From Cognatiluteimonas telluris (lineage in GTDB: Bacteria > Pseudomonadota > Gammaproteobacteria > Xanthomonadales > Xanthomonadaceae): a stretch of 60,842 nucleotides of DNA. Below are positions 17,201 through 25,100 of the stretch, in pieces. A program made the translations under genes and the position numbers. Location of the stretch: the NCBI RefSeq assembly GCF_011320095.1, contig NZ_JAANOY010000014.1:1-60842 (forward strand), in the 5' to 3' direction. How positions within the stretch are numbered: the first letter of the stretch is position 1; each line of letters opens with the position of its first letter. A model generated the notes under the pieces. That model was not told the DNA's origin, did no database searches, and was given only the letters and a program-made list of their open reading frames with translations.

Positions 17201-17444
17201 GCGCGGCCAGCGCGCGCAGCGAGGCGAAGATCTTGCGGTTCTCGTCGTTGTCCGAGCGCAGCTGGAAGCCGTAGCGCTTGCTGATCGCCAGCGCCAGTTC
17301 CAGTGCGTCGATCGAATCCAGCCCCAGGCCGCTGTTGAACAGGGGCGCGTCCGGGTCGATGGATTCCGGCGCGACGTCCTCCAGGTTCAGGCTGTCGACC
17401 AGGAGTTCGGCCAGTTCACGTTCGGCTGCGGTCTGCGCGGACAT
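17175..17444 (-). CDS. xanC: acyl carrier protein of the pigment cluster
   Basis: 89 residues. The phosphopantetheine site is the serine in GLGLDSIDALEL, flanked by the acidic helices expected of an ACP. In Xanthomonas the ACP XanC receives 3-hydroxybenzoate from the AMP-ligase XanA2 and carries the growing polyene; this gene lies at the head of the matching operon. Start chosen at 17444 (MSAQTAAEREL); the frame is also open from 17486, which would add 14 residues. The divergent promoter region to xanB1 is 127 bp. Confidence 0.85.
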   Translation of the reverse strand: MSAQTAAERELAELLVDSLNLEDVAPESIDPDAPLFNSGLGLDSIDALELALAISKRYGFQLRSDNDENRKIFASLRALAAHVQQHKAA

Positions 17445-17535
17445 CGGGACGTTGATCCAGTGGGAAAGGCCGCCACCTTCAGCCATCGCGCGCCGCCGCG
17501 CAACTGCGCGCGCGACCGGCGCCGGCGCCCGCCGC

Positions 17536-17541
17536 TATCAT
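17536..17541 (+). promoter_or_regulatory. candidate -10 box of xanB1
   Basis: TATCAT (five of six consensus bases) lies 30 bp before the xanB1 ATG in the divergent gap between xanC and xanB1. The -35 region is not clear. The same hexamer occurs just before hemB. Confidence 0.35.
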
Positions 17542-17571
17542 GCGTGCTGGATTGCAGCGCACGAACCACCC

Positions 17572-18957
17572 ATGACCCAACCCGTTCCCACCGCAGCGAC
17601 CCGCGCCGACGGCGCGGCCGGCGCCGGGCCCGACCGCGCGCCCCGGGCGCTGGACACCGACGTGCTGGTGATCGGCGGCGGCCCCGCCGGCAGCACCACC
17701 GCGACCCTGCTGGCGCGCCGCGGCTGGAAGGTGCTGCTGCTGGAGAAGGAGCGCCATCCGCGCTTCCACATCGGCGAGTCGCTGCTGCCGATGAACATGC
17801 CGATCCTGGAGCGGCTGGGCGTGCTGGAGCAGGTGCGCGCGATCGGCGTGCTCAAGCTCGGCGCGGATTTCCCGGTCGAAGGCGGCAACTACAACGTGTT
17901 CCGCTTCGATCGCGCGCTGCGCGGCGGCGCCGGCTACGCCTTCCACGTCAAGCGCGAGGATTTCGACAAGCTGCTGTTCGACCATGCCCGCGGCGAAGGC
18001 GTCGATGCGCGCGAGGCGGTCAAAGTCGAGCGCGTCGACTTCGATGCCAGCGGCCGTCCGAAGCAGGTGCATGCGCGCGATGCCGAAGGCGAACTCGTGA
18101 TCCGCGCGCGCCACGTCGTCGATGCCAGCGGGCGCGACGCGCTGCTGGGCAGCAAGCTCGGGCTCAAGCAGCGCAACCGGCGGCACCAGTCGGCGGCGGT
18201 GTTCAGCCACTACCGCAACGTGCCGCGACGCGACGGCGACGATGCCGGCAACGTCACCATCTGTCGCCATGAGCACGGCTGGCTTTGGCTGATCCCGCTG
18301 AGCGACGGCACCACCAGCGTCGGCGCGGTGTGCTCGCCGGACTACCTCAAGCAGCGTCGCGGCGAAACCGAGGCCTTCCTGCTGCGCACGCTCAATTCGG
18401 TCGAAGCCTCGCGCGAGCGCATGCGCGATGCGGTGCGCGAGGGCCCGGTGCATGTCACCGGCAACTACGCCTACGACTGCCGCCGCATGAGCGGGCCGGG
18501 CTGGTCGCTGGTGGGTGATGCGTGGACGTTCGTCGACCCGATGTTCTCCTCCGGCGTGTTCCTGGCGATGAACCACGCCGAGCGCGCCGCCGAAGCCATC
18601 GACGGCGCCCTGCGCGATCCCGCGCGCGAAGCGGCGCTGATGCGCGCGCTGGAGCGGCACCTGACGCGCGGACTGAAGGAATTCAAGTGGTTCATCTACC
18701 GCTTCACGTCGCCGACGATGAAGCGGCTGTTCGCCTCGCCGCGCAACGTGCTGCAGGTCGAGCAGGCGGTGATCTCGATGCTGGCCGGCGATGTGTTCGA
18801 CGCCCGCCCGGTGCTGTGGCGGCTGCGCATCTTCCGCGTGATCTATGCCGTCACCGCGTTGCGCATCGCACCGTCGGCGCTGCGCAGCTGGTGGCAACGC
18901 AGGCGCGGCATCCGCCGCGGGCTGGCGGGCGATGCCATGCAGGCGGAAACGCCATGA
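17572..18957 (+). CDS. xanB1: flavin-dependent halogenase XanB1-like
   Basis: 461-residue FAD enzyme of the flavin-dependent halogenase group. The dinucleotide-binding GGGPAGSTTA is at 35-44. WLWLIP at 237-242 is the WxWxIP signature that separates halogenases from monooxygenases. FVDPMFSSG at 320-328 fits Fx.Px.Sx.G, and K95 in LKLGADF is a candidate for the hypohalous-acid-relay lysine. Xanthomonadins are halogenated (usually brominated) aryl polyenes, and the cluster of Xanthomonas includes a reductase/halogenase gene next to xanB2, so this enzyme probably adds the halogen. The ATG at 17572 is supported by the downstream motif spacing. The stop overlaps the xanB2 start by four bases. Confidence 0.88.
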   Translation: MTQPVPTAATRADGAAGAGPDRAPRALDTDVLVIGGGPAGSTTATLLARRGWKVLLLEKERHPRFHIGESLLPMNMPILERLGVLEQVRAIGVLKLGADFPVEGGNYNVFRFDRALRGGAGYAFHVKREDFDKLLFDHARGEGVDAREAVKVERVDFDASGRPKQVHARDAEGELVIRARHVVDASGRDALLGSKLGLKQRNRRHQSAAVFSHYRNVPRRDGDDAGNVTICRHEHGWLWLIPLSDGTTSVGAVCSPDYLKQRRGETEAFLLRTLNSVEASRERMRDAVREGPVHVTGNYAYDCRRMSGPGWSLVGDAWTFVDPMFSSGVFLAMNHAERAAEAIDGALRDPAREAALMRALERHLTRGLKEFKWFIYRFTSPTMKRLFASPRNVLQVEQAVISMLAGDVFDARPVLWRLRIFRVIYAVTALRIAPSALRSWWQRRRGIRRGLAGDAMQAETP

Positions 18958-19961
18958 GCGCGCAACGGCCCCTGCCCGCCGCCAGCCTGCCGCCGTTCGC
19001 GGTGGACTACGTCGTCGCCGCTGCGCCCGATGCGTTGCTGGCGCAGGCGGGCGTGCTGGCGGTGTTCGGCTTCGGCGGCGCGGCGCCATCGCGGCACGCG
19101 GATCCGCGCTACCTGCACGTGCCGCTGCAACCGCTCGCCGGCGCGGCGCCCTACGAGGTCTGGCGCAGCGACGGGCCGATCGCCAGCGGCCGCGACGGCG
19201 AGATCGCCTGGTCGAGCAACGGCCAGCTCGCGTTCGGCGTGATCGAGGTCGCCGAAGGCGACGGCGGCATCACCGCCGCCGCCGCGCACGCCTACGCGCG
19301 CCTGACCGCGTTCGTGCGCGACGGCCAGGCGCCGCACCTGCTGCGGATCTGGAATTACCTGGATGCGATCACCCAGGGCGATGGCGATGCCGAGCGCTAC
19401 CGCCAGTTCTGCGTCGGCCGCGCGCGCGGGCTGGGCGACTTCGACCCGACCGCGCTGCCGGCGGCGACCGCGATCGGCCGCTGCGACGACGCCCGCGTGC
19501 TGCAGATCTACTGGCTGTCCGCGACCGCCCCCGGCGTACCGGTGGAAAACCCGCGCCAGGTCAGCGCCTACCGCTATCCACGCGCCTACGGTCCGCAGCC
19601 GCCGAGTTTCGCCCGCGCGATGCTGCCGCCTACCCGCGATCGGCTGCCACTGCTGCTGTCCGGCACCGCCAGCGTGGTCGGGCATGCGTCCCAGCACGCC
19701 GACGCGCTGCTGGCGCAGATCGAGGAGACCTTCGCCAATTTCGACGCGCTGCTGGGCGCGGCGCGGCAGTCGCAGCCGGCGCTGCCCGCGCAGTTCGGTG
19801 CCGGTACCCGGCTCAAGGTGTACGTGCGCGATCGCGGCGAGCTGGCACTGGTGGCCGACGCGCTGCGCGCGCGCTTCGGCAATCGCGTGCCGCACATCGT
19901 GCTGCATGCGGCCATCTGCCGGCGCGAACTGTGCGTGGAGATCGACGGCGTGCACGGGTAG
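18954..19961 (+). CDS. xanB2: bifunctional chorismatase XanB2
   Basis: Cleaves chorismate to 3-hydroxybenzoate plus pyruvate, and also to 4-hydroxybenzoate, feeding xanthomonadin and coenzyme Q respectively in Xanthomonas. 335 residues, normal. The C-terminal RidA-like half contains LLLSGTASVVGHASQH and ICRRELCVEIDGVHG, both typical of FkbO/Hyg5/XanB2 chorismatases; the upstream half includes AYRYPRAYGPQPPSFARA. ATG at 18954, in a four-base overlap with the halogenase stop, so the two are translationally coupled. It ends 120 bp before the small membrane-protein gene. Confidence 0.93.
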   Translation: MSAQRPLPAASLPPFAVDYVVAAAPDALLAQAGVLAVFGFGGAAPSRHADPRYLHVPLQPLAGAAPYEVWRSDGPIASGRDGEIAWSSNGQLAFGVIEVAEGDGGITAAAAHAYARLTAFVRDGQAPHLLRIWNYLDAITQGDGDAERYRQFCVGRARGLGDFDPTALPAATAIGRCDDARVLQIYWLSATAPGVPVENPRQVSAYRYPRAYGPQPPSFARAMLPPTRDRLPLLLSGTASVVGHASQHADALLAQIEETFANFDALLGAARQSQPALPAQFGAGTRLKVYVRDRGELALVADALRARFGNRVPHIVLHAAICRRELCVEIDGVHG

Positions 19962-20081
19962 GCTGCGCCGGGCGATCCGCTGGAGGTGGATCGCCGACGA
20001 TCGCATTGATTCGACTTCGCGCTGCATCGCGAAGCGGGAACCACGAACCACCAGGTTCATCCACCACCAGGAGTTGGCACC

Positions 20082-20330
20082 ATGGGTCTGATCAGCATCG
20101 TGTGGGGCATCGTCGCGCTGCTGTGGATGGTGCTGGCGCTGGTTCCGCTGCTGGGCTGGGGCAACTGGTTCCTGATTCCCTTCGCCGCCGTCGGCGCGAT
20201 CATCGCCGCGATCGGCGTGCTCCTCAGCCGCGCCGGCCATCGCGGCCGCGCCAAGGCCGGGCTGGTCCTCAACGGCCTGGTGATCGTGGTCGCGATCGTC
20301 CGCCTGCACCTGGGCGGCGGCGTGATCTGA
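20082..20330 (+). CDS. small membrane protein, unknown
   Basis: 82 residues with two or three hydrophobic stretches (LISIVWGIVALLWMVLALVPL and FLIPFAAVGAIIAAIGVL) around a WGNW turn, plus a basic SRAGHRGRAKAG loop. The pattern resembles DUF4190-type small membrane proteins but I cannot place it in a family. An AGGAG box stands 8-12 bp before the ATG, which supports translation. It lies alone between xanB2 and hemB. Confidence 0.65.
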   Translation: MGLISIVWGIVALLWMVLALVPLLGWGNWFLIPFAAVGAIIAAIGVLLSRAGHRGRAKAGLVLNGLVIVVAIVRLHLGGGVI

Positions 20331-21383
<1,053 letters not shown>

Positions 21384-21422
21384 AGCGCTTCGGCTACAAA
21401 CGGCAGGCATGAAGGAGCAGGC

Positions 21423-22256
21423 ATGAAACGGTTCGCGGTCTTCGGTCATCCGGTGGCGCATTCGCTGTCGCCGCGCATCCACGCTGCGTTCGCCCGGCAG
21501 GCCGGGGTCGCGATGGACTACGTGGCGATCGACACCAAGGATTTCCCCGCCGCGCTGCAGGCCTTCCTGGCCAGCGGCGGCGACGGCGCCAACGTCACCC
21601 TGCCCTACAAGGCGCAGGCGATGGCCGCATGCGCGGTGCTCAGTCCGCGCGCGCGCCGTGCCGGCGCGGTCAACACCCTCATCCGCAACAACGACCAGTG
21701 GCACGGCGACAACACCGACGGCGCGGGCCTGGTGCGCGACCTCACCGGCCGCCATCGGCTGGACCTCCGGCGCCGGCGCAGCCTGCTGCTCGGTGCCGGC
21801 GGTGGCGCGCGCGGCGTCGCGCCGGACCTGCTCGATGCCGGCGTCGGCGACCTCTACGTCGTCAACCGCACGCCCGAGCGCGCCGATGCGCTGGCCGATG
21901 CGCTGGGCGAGCCCGGGCGCGTGCATCCGCGTTACTTCGACGACCTGCCGGCGCTGGGAGAGTTCGACCTGGTCCTCAATGCGACCTCGGCCGCGCGCGA
22001 GGGCCGCTTTCCGAGCCTGCCGATGTCGCTGGTGGGGCCGCGCACCAGCGTGGTCGACCTGAGTTACGGCGAGGCGGCGATTCCCTTCCTTGCCTGGGGC
22101 CGGGCGGCCGGCGCGCGCGACGCGATCGATGGCCTCGGCATGCTGGTCGAGCAGGCCGCCGAAAGTTTCCAACGCTGGCATGGCGTGCGTCCGGATACCG
22201 ATGCGGTGTACGCGCAGCTGCGCGAGCACGACGCGCGCCTGGTCAGCGCCGACTGA
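21423..22256 (+). CDS. aroE: shikimate dehydrogenase AroE
   Basis: Reduces 3-dehydroshikimate to shikimate with NADPH, on the path to chorismate. 277 residues. Substrate site SLSP (13-16), NVTLPYK with catalytic K63, and GDNTDG with D99; NADP loop GAGGGARG at about 124-131. A GGAGC box lies just upstream of the ATG at 21423. XanB2, 1.5 kb upstream, consumes chorismate, so the neighbourhood couples precursor supply and pigment use, though aroE is needed by every amino-acid-synthesising cell. Confidence 0.95.
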   Translation: MKRFAVFGHPVAHSLSPRIHAAFARQAGVAMDYVAIDTKDFPAALQAFLASGGDGANVTLPYKAQAMAACAVLSPRARRAGAVNTLIRNNDQWHGDNTDGAGLVRDLTGRHRLDLRRRRSLLLGAGGGARGVAPDLLDAGVGDLYVVNRTPERADALADALGEPGRVHPRYFDDLPALGEFDLVLNATSAAREGRFPSLPMSLVGPRTSVVDLSYGEAAIPFLAWGRAAGARDAIDGLGMLVEQAAESFQRWHGVRPDTDAVYAQLREHDARLVSAD

Positions 22257-22257
22257 G

Positions 22258-22557
22258 GTGTACACGGTCGCCTGGTCGTATCGCGTCGCCGCCGGTCGCG
22301 AGGCGGCGTTCGAGGCGCTGTACGGCGCGTCCGGTGCATGGTGCCGGTTGTTCGCGGCCTCGCCCGCCTACCTCGGCACCCGGTTGCTGCGCGACGCAGG
22401 GGAGCCGCGGGAGTACGTCACCCTCGACCGCTGGCGCACGCGGGCCGACTACGAGGCCTTCCTGCAGGACAATCGCGAGGCCTATGCGCAGATCGATCGC
22501 GCGGGCGACGCGCTGACCGAAAGCGAAGCACGGCTGGGCAGCTTCGAGTCGGAGTAG
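22258..22557 (+). CDS. ABM-like dimeric alpha/beta-barrel protein
   Basis: 99 residues. VYTVAWSYRVAAGREAAFEALYG, then YLGTRLLRD and YVTLDRWRTRADYEAFLQ, follow the strand-helix pattern of the antibiotic-biosynthesis-monooxygenase / dimeric alpha-beta barrel superfamily. The start is a GTG at 22258, two bases after the aroE stop, so it is probably co-translated with aroE. Substrate and role unknown. Confidence 0.7.
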   Translation: MYTVAWSYRVAAGREAAFEALYGASGAWCRLFAASPAYLGTRLLRDAGEPREYVTLDRWRTRADYEAFLQDNREAYAQIDRAGDALTESEARLGSFESE

Positions 22558-22630
22558 GCGAAGCATCCATTGCGCCCGCCTCGTCGTCGTCGGACGGACG
22601 ACCGCCGAACACCCACCCCGGCAACGCGTC

Positions 22631-23173
22631 CTACAGCGGCGCTTCGGCCAGGTAGCGATCCTTCAGGCGCACGTAGTGCTGGGCGCTGTAATACAGCGCT
22701 TCGATTTCGGCATCGGCCAGCACGCGCACCTTCTTCGCCGGATTGCCCAGCCACAGTTCCCCCGGGCCGACTTCCTTGCCCGGTGCGACCAGCGCGCCGG
22801 CGCCGACGAACCCGTGTTTGCGCACGATGGCGCCGTCGAGCAGGATCGCGCCCATCCCGATGAGCACCGCGTCCTCGATCCGGCAGGCGTGGATGATCGC
22901 CTTGTGGCCGATGGTGACGTCCTCGCCGATCACGGTGGCGAATCCGCCCAACTTCGCGTGCGGGCCGTCGTGGCTGACATGCACGATGCAGCCGTCCTGC
23001 ACGTTCGTGCGCGCGCCGATGCGGATGAAGTTGACGTCGCCGCGCACCACCGTGCCCGGCCAGATCGATGCGTCGTCGCCCAGCACCACGTCTCCGATCA
23101 GTGTGGCGGAGCGGTCGACGTAGGCGCGTTCGCCCAGCGTGGGCAGGGTGCCGAGATAGGGACGGATGTTCAT
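22631..23173 (-). CDS. gamma-carbonic anhydrase-like hexapeptide-repeat protein (YrdA-like)
   Basis: 180 residues of left-handed beta-helix repeats, for example IGDVVLGDDASIWPGTVVRGDV and IGMGAILLDGAIVRKHGFVGAGA. The metal-binding histidines of the gamma class are visible in VHVSHD and IGHKAIIHAC. Proteins of this YrdA group often lack proven carbonic anhydrase activity. Single gene, convergent with the ABM-like gene; its start is 69 bp from the divergent aldehyde dehydrogenase gene. Confidence 0.88.
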   Translation of the reverse strand: MNIRPYLGTLPTLGERAYVDRSATLIGDVVLGDDASIWPGTVVRGDVNFIRIGARTNVQDGCIVHVSHDGPHAKLGGFATVIGEDVTIGHKAIIHACRIEDAVLIGMGAILLDGAIVRKHGFVGAGALVAPGKEVGPGELWLGNPAKKVRVLADAEIEALYYSAQHYVRLKDRYLAEAPL

Positions 23174-23230
23174 GGCGGCATTCTAGCCAGCGCGCGTGGA
23201 TGGCGGCCGTAGGGTGCCAGCGGACCTCGC

Positions 23231-23236
23231 TACACT
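23231..23236 (+). promoter_or_regulatory. -10 box placing the ALDH transcript at its ATG
   Basis: TACACT (four of six consensus bases) ends six bases before the ATG at 23243, so the aldehyde dehydrogenase mRNA may be leaderless like that proposed for hemB. The -35 region is not recognisable. Confidence 0.3.
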
Positions 23237-23242
23237 GGCGTG

Positions 23243-24667
23243 ATGGACGCTGCCGACGCGACGCCGCTGCCCGAACTTCCTGCCACGTTCGCGCGCCTGC
23301 GCGCGGCCTGGGACGCACGCAGGCCGGATTTCGAACAGCGCCGAAGCGACCTGCGGCGGCTGGACGCGGCCTTCGCCGCGCGGGTCGACGCCATGCACGC
23401 GGCGATCGATGCAGATTTCGGCCACCGCTCCGCGCACGAGAACCTGCTGTCGGAAGTGATGATCGTGCGCGCCGAAATCCACCATGCCCTGCGCAACCTG
23501 CGCGGCTGGATGCGTGCGCGCCGGGTGGCGGTCGGCTGGAAGTTCTGGCCGGCGCGTGCGCAGGTGCAGGCACGGCCAGTGGGCGTCGTCGGCATCATCG
23601 CGCCCTGGAACTATCCGGTGAACCTGGCGCTGGTGCCGCTGGTCTCCGCGATTGCCGCCGGCAACCACGTCTACCTCAAGCCGTCGGAATCCACGCCGCG
23701 CACCAGCGCCTGGCTGCGCGACCTGCTGGCGGAAGTGTTTCCACCCGATCGCGTCGCCGTCGCGCTCGGCGGACCCGATGTCGGCGCCGCGTTCGCGGCC
23801 TTGCCGTTCGACCACCTGCTGTTCACCGGATCGACGGCGATCGGGCGCAAGGTGCTGGCCGCGGCCGCACCCAACCTGACGCCGGTGACGCTGGAGCTCG
23901 GCGGCAAATCGCCGGCACTGGTGGCGGCGGACTTCCCGATCGCGTCCGCGGCCGCGCGCATTGCCGCCGGCAAGTGGTTCAACGCCGGCCAGACCTGCAT
24001 CGGTGTCGATTACGTGCTGGTCGACCGCGCGCGGCGCGACGCGCTGGTGCAGGCGTTCGGCGCCGAACTGGCGGCGCGCTATGGCGACCTGTCGCGGATC
24101 GACGACTACACCCGCGTCATCAACGACGCCGAGTTCGGGCGGCTGGAAGCGCTGCTGGCCGATGCCCGCGCCCGCGGCGCCCGCATCGTGCAGCCGATCG
24201 CGGTCGACCCGGCGCGCGCGCGTCGCGAACGGCTGTTCCCGCCGACGCTGGTGGTCGATGCGCCGGACGACAGCGTGCTGATGCGCGAGGAGATCTTCGG
24301 GCCGATCCTGCCGATCCGCGGCTATGCATCGATGGACGAAGCGATCGGCTTCGTCCGCGATCGCGAGCGGCCGCTGGCGCTGTATCCCTTCACCCATGAC
24401 CGCGCCTTGGCCGACCGTATCGTCGACGACGCCCTCGCCGGCGGCGTCAGCGTCAACGACACCCTGCTGCATTTCGGCGTGCACGCGCTGCCGTTCGGTG
24501 GCATCGGCGCCAGCGGCATGGGCGCGATCCACGGCCACGCCGGATTCCTCGCCTTCAGCAAGCAGCTGCCCGTGTTCCGGCAGTCGCGCTGGTTCGCCGC
24601 GAGCGACCGGCTGCGGCCGCCCTACGTGGGGATGGTGGATCGCTTGATCCGGTGGTTGGCCCGCTGA
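23243..24667 (+). CDS. coniferyl-aldehyde-dehydrogenase-type ALDH
   Basis: 474-residue NAD(P)-dependent aldehyde dehydrogenase. Catalytic cysteine in FNAGQTCIGVDYVL, general base in LELGGKSPAL, cofactor loop FTGSTAIGRKV, and PWNYPVNL in the N-terminal half. The overall pattern (short N-terminus, EEIFGPILPI, FSKQLPVF end) is that of the CalB-type membrane-associated aldehyde dehydrogenases, which oxidise aromatic or long-chain aldehydes; substrate here unknown. An in-frame GTG at 23240 would add one residue. Single gene. Confidence 0.88.
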   Translation: MDAADATPLPELPATFARLRAAWDARRPDFEQRRSDLRRLDAAFAARVDAMHAAIDADFGHRSAHENLLSEVMIVRAEIHHALRNLRGWMRARRVAVGWKFWPARAQVQARPVGVVGIIAPWNYPVNLALVPLVSAIAAGNHVYLKPSESTPRTSAWLRDLLAEVFPPDRVAVALGGPDVGAAFAALPFDHLLFTGSTAIGRKVLAAAAPNLTPVTLELGGKSPALVAADFPIASAAARIAAGKWFNAGQTCIGVDYVLVDRARRDALVQAFGAELAARYGDLSRIDDYTRVINDAEFGRLEALLADARARGARIVQPIAVDPARARRERLFPPTLVVDAPDDSVLMREEIFGPILPIRGYASMDEAIGFVRDRERPLALYPFTHDRALADRIVDDALAGGVSVNDTLLHFGVHALPFGGIGASGMGAIHGHAGFLAFSKQLPVFRQSRWFAASDRLRPPYVGMVDRLIRWLAR

Positions 24668-24875
24668 TCGCGAAGAGCCTTTCGACGGGCATCCAGCCGC
24701 CATGGGCCAGATCGTCGGGATGGCCGTCGCGGCAGCGCAGGCGCAGGCCCGGGGTCATGGATCGGCGCGGATGGATGATCGGTCGGCCGGGGTAATCCGC
24801 CGGCCGGGCCCCGGGTTGGCCGCGGATTGAGAGCGCCGGTGCGACACCAACGTGGCGCATGAATACGAGGCCCAT

Positions 24876-24998
24876 AAAAAAGCCCCGCAAGCCAGGGGGG
24901 GGCTTGCGGGGCCGGGGACCGGCACCTGGGGAGGGGTAGCCGGTCCGGATCACTCCAGGGGAGGGGAGAGATCTGCGACAGACCTTGCATCTGTCGCG
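24876..24998 (-). ncRNA. sX13: probable sX13-like small RNA downstream of polA
   Basis: About 120 nt read leftward from just behind polA, with four stem-loops. SL1 is 24975-24997 (8 bp). SL2 is 24948-24973 (GAUC/GAUC plus CUCC/GGAG around a loop CCUCCCCU). SL3 is 24916-24946 (8 bp around a 15-nt loop with CCCCUCCCC). The terminator is 24882-24912 (12 perfect bp, loop of six C and U), ending in six U. The T-tract exists only on this strand. C-rich loops, ~115-nt length and polA neighbourhood are recalled features of sX13, an Hfq-independent virulence and growth regulator found in Xanthomonadaceae; Spot 42 and ErsA also sit beside polA. No database check was possible. A weak -10 (TATAGC, about 25005-25010) precedes it. 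Confidence 0.75.
24882..24912 (-). terminator. intrinsic terminator of the sX13-like RNA
   Basis: Twelve perfectly paired bases (24882-24893 with 24901-24912) around a seven-base loop are followed on the minus strand by six T (24881-24876). This is a textbook intrinsic terminator for leftward transcription, and could also end polA read-through. It is the strongest hairpin in the window. Confidence 0.9.
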
Positions 24999-25100
24999 GG
25001 CTATATGACCAAAGGGAGCATTGATGGTTCGTGAAGGACGTCGTTAAAAATCGGTGCGGTTCAGGGGCGATTCATTGGATTTTTCAATGGCGGAAAACAC

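Noticed and set aside
24677-24875. A possible gene or regulatory RNA between the aldehyde dehydrogenase and the sRNA
   Set aside because: Small frames here have no ribosome-binding site or family and the hairpins are weak and without T-tracts.
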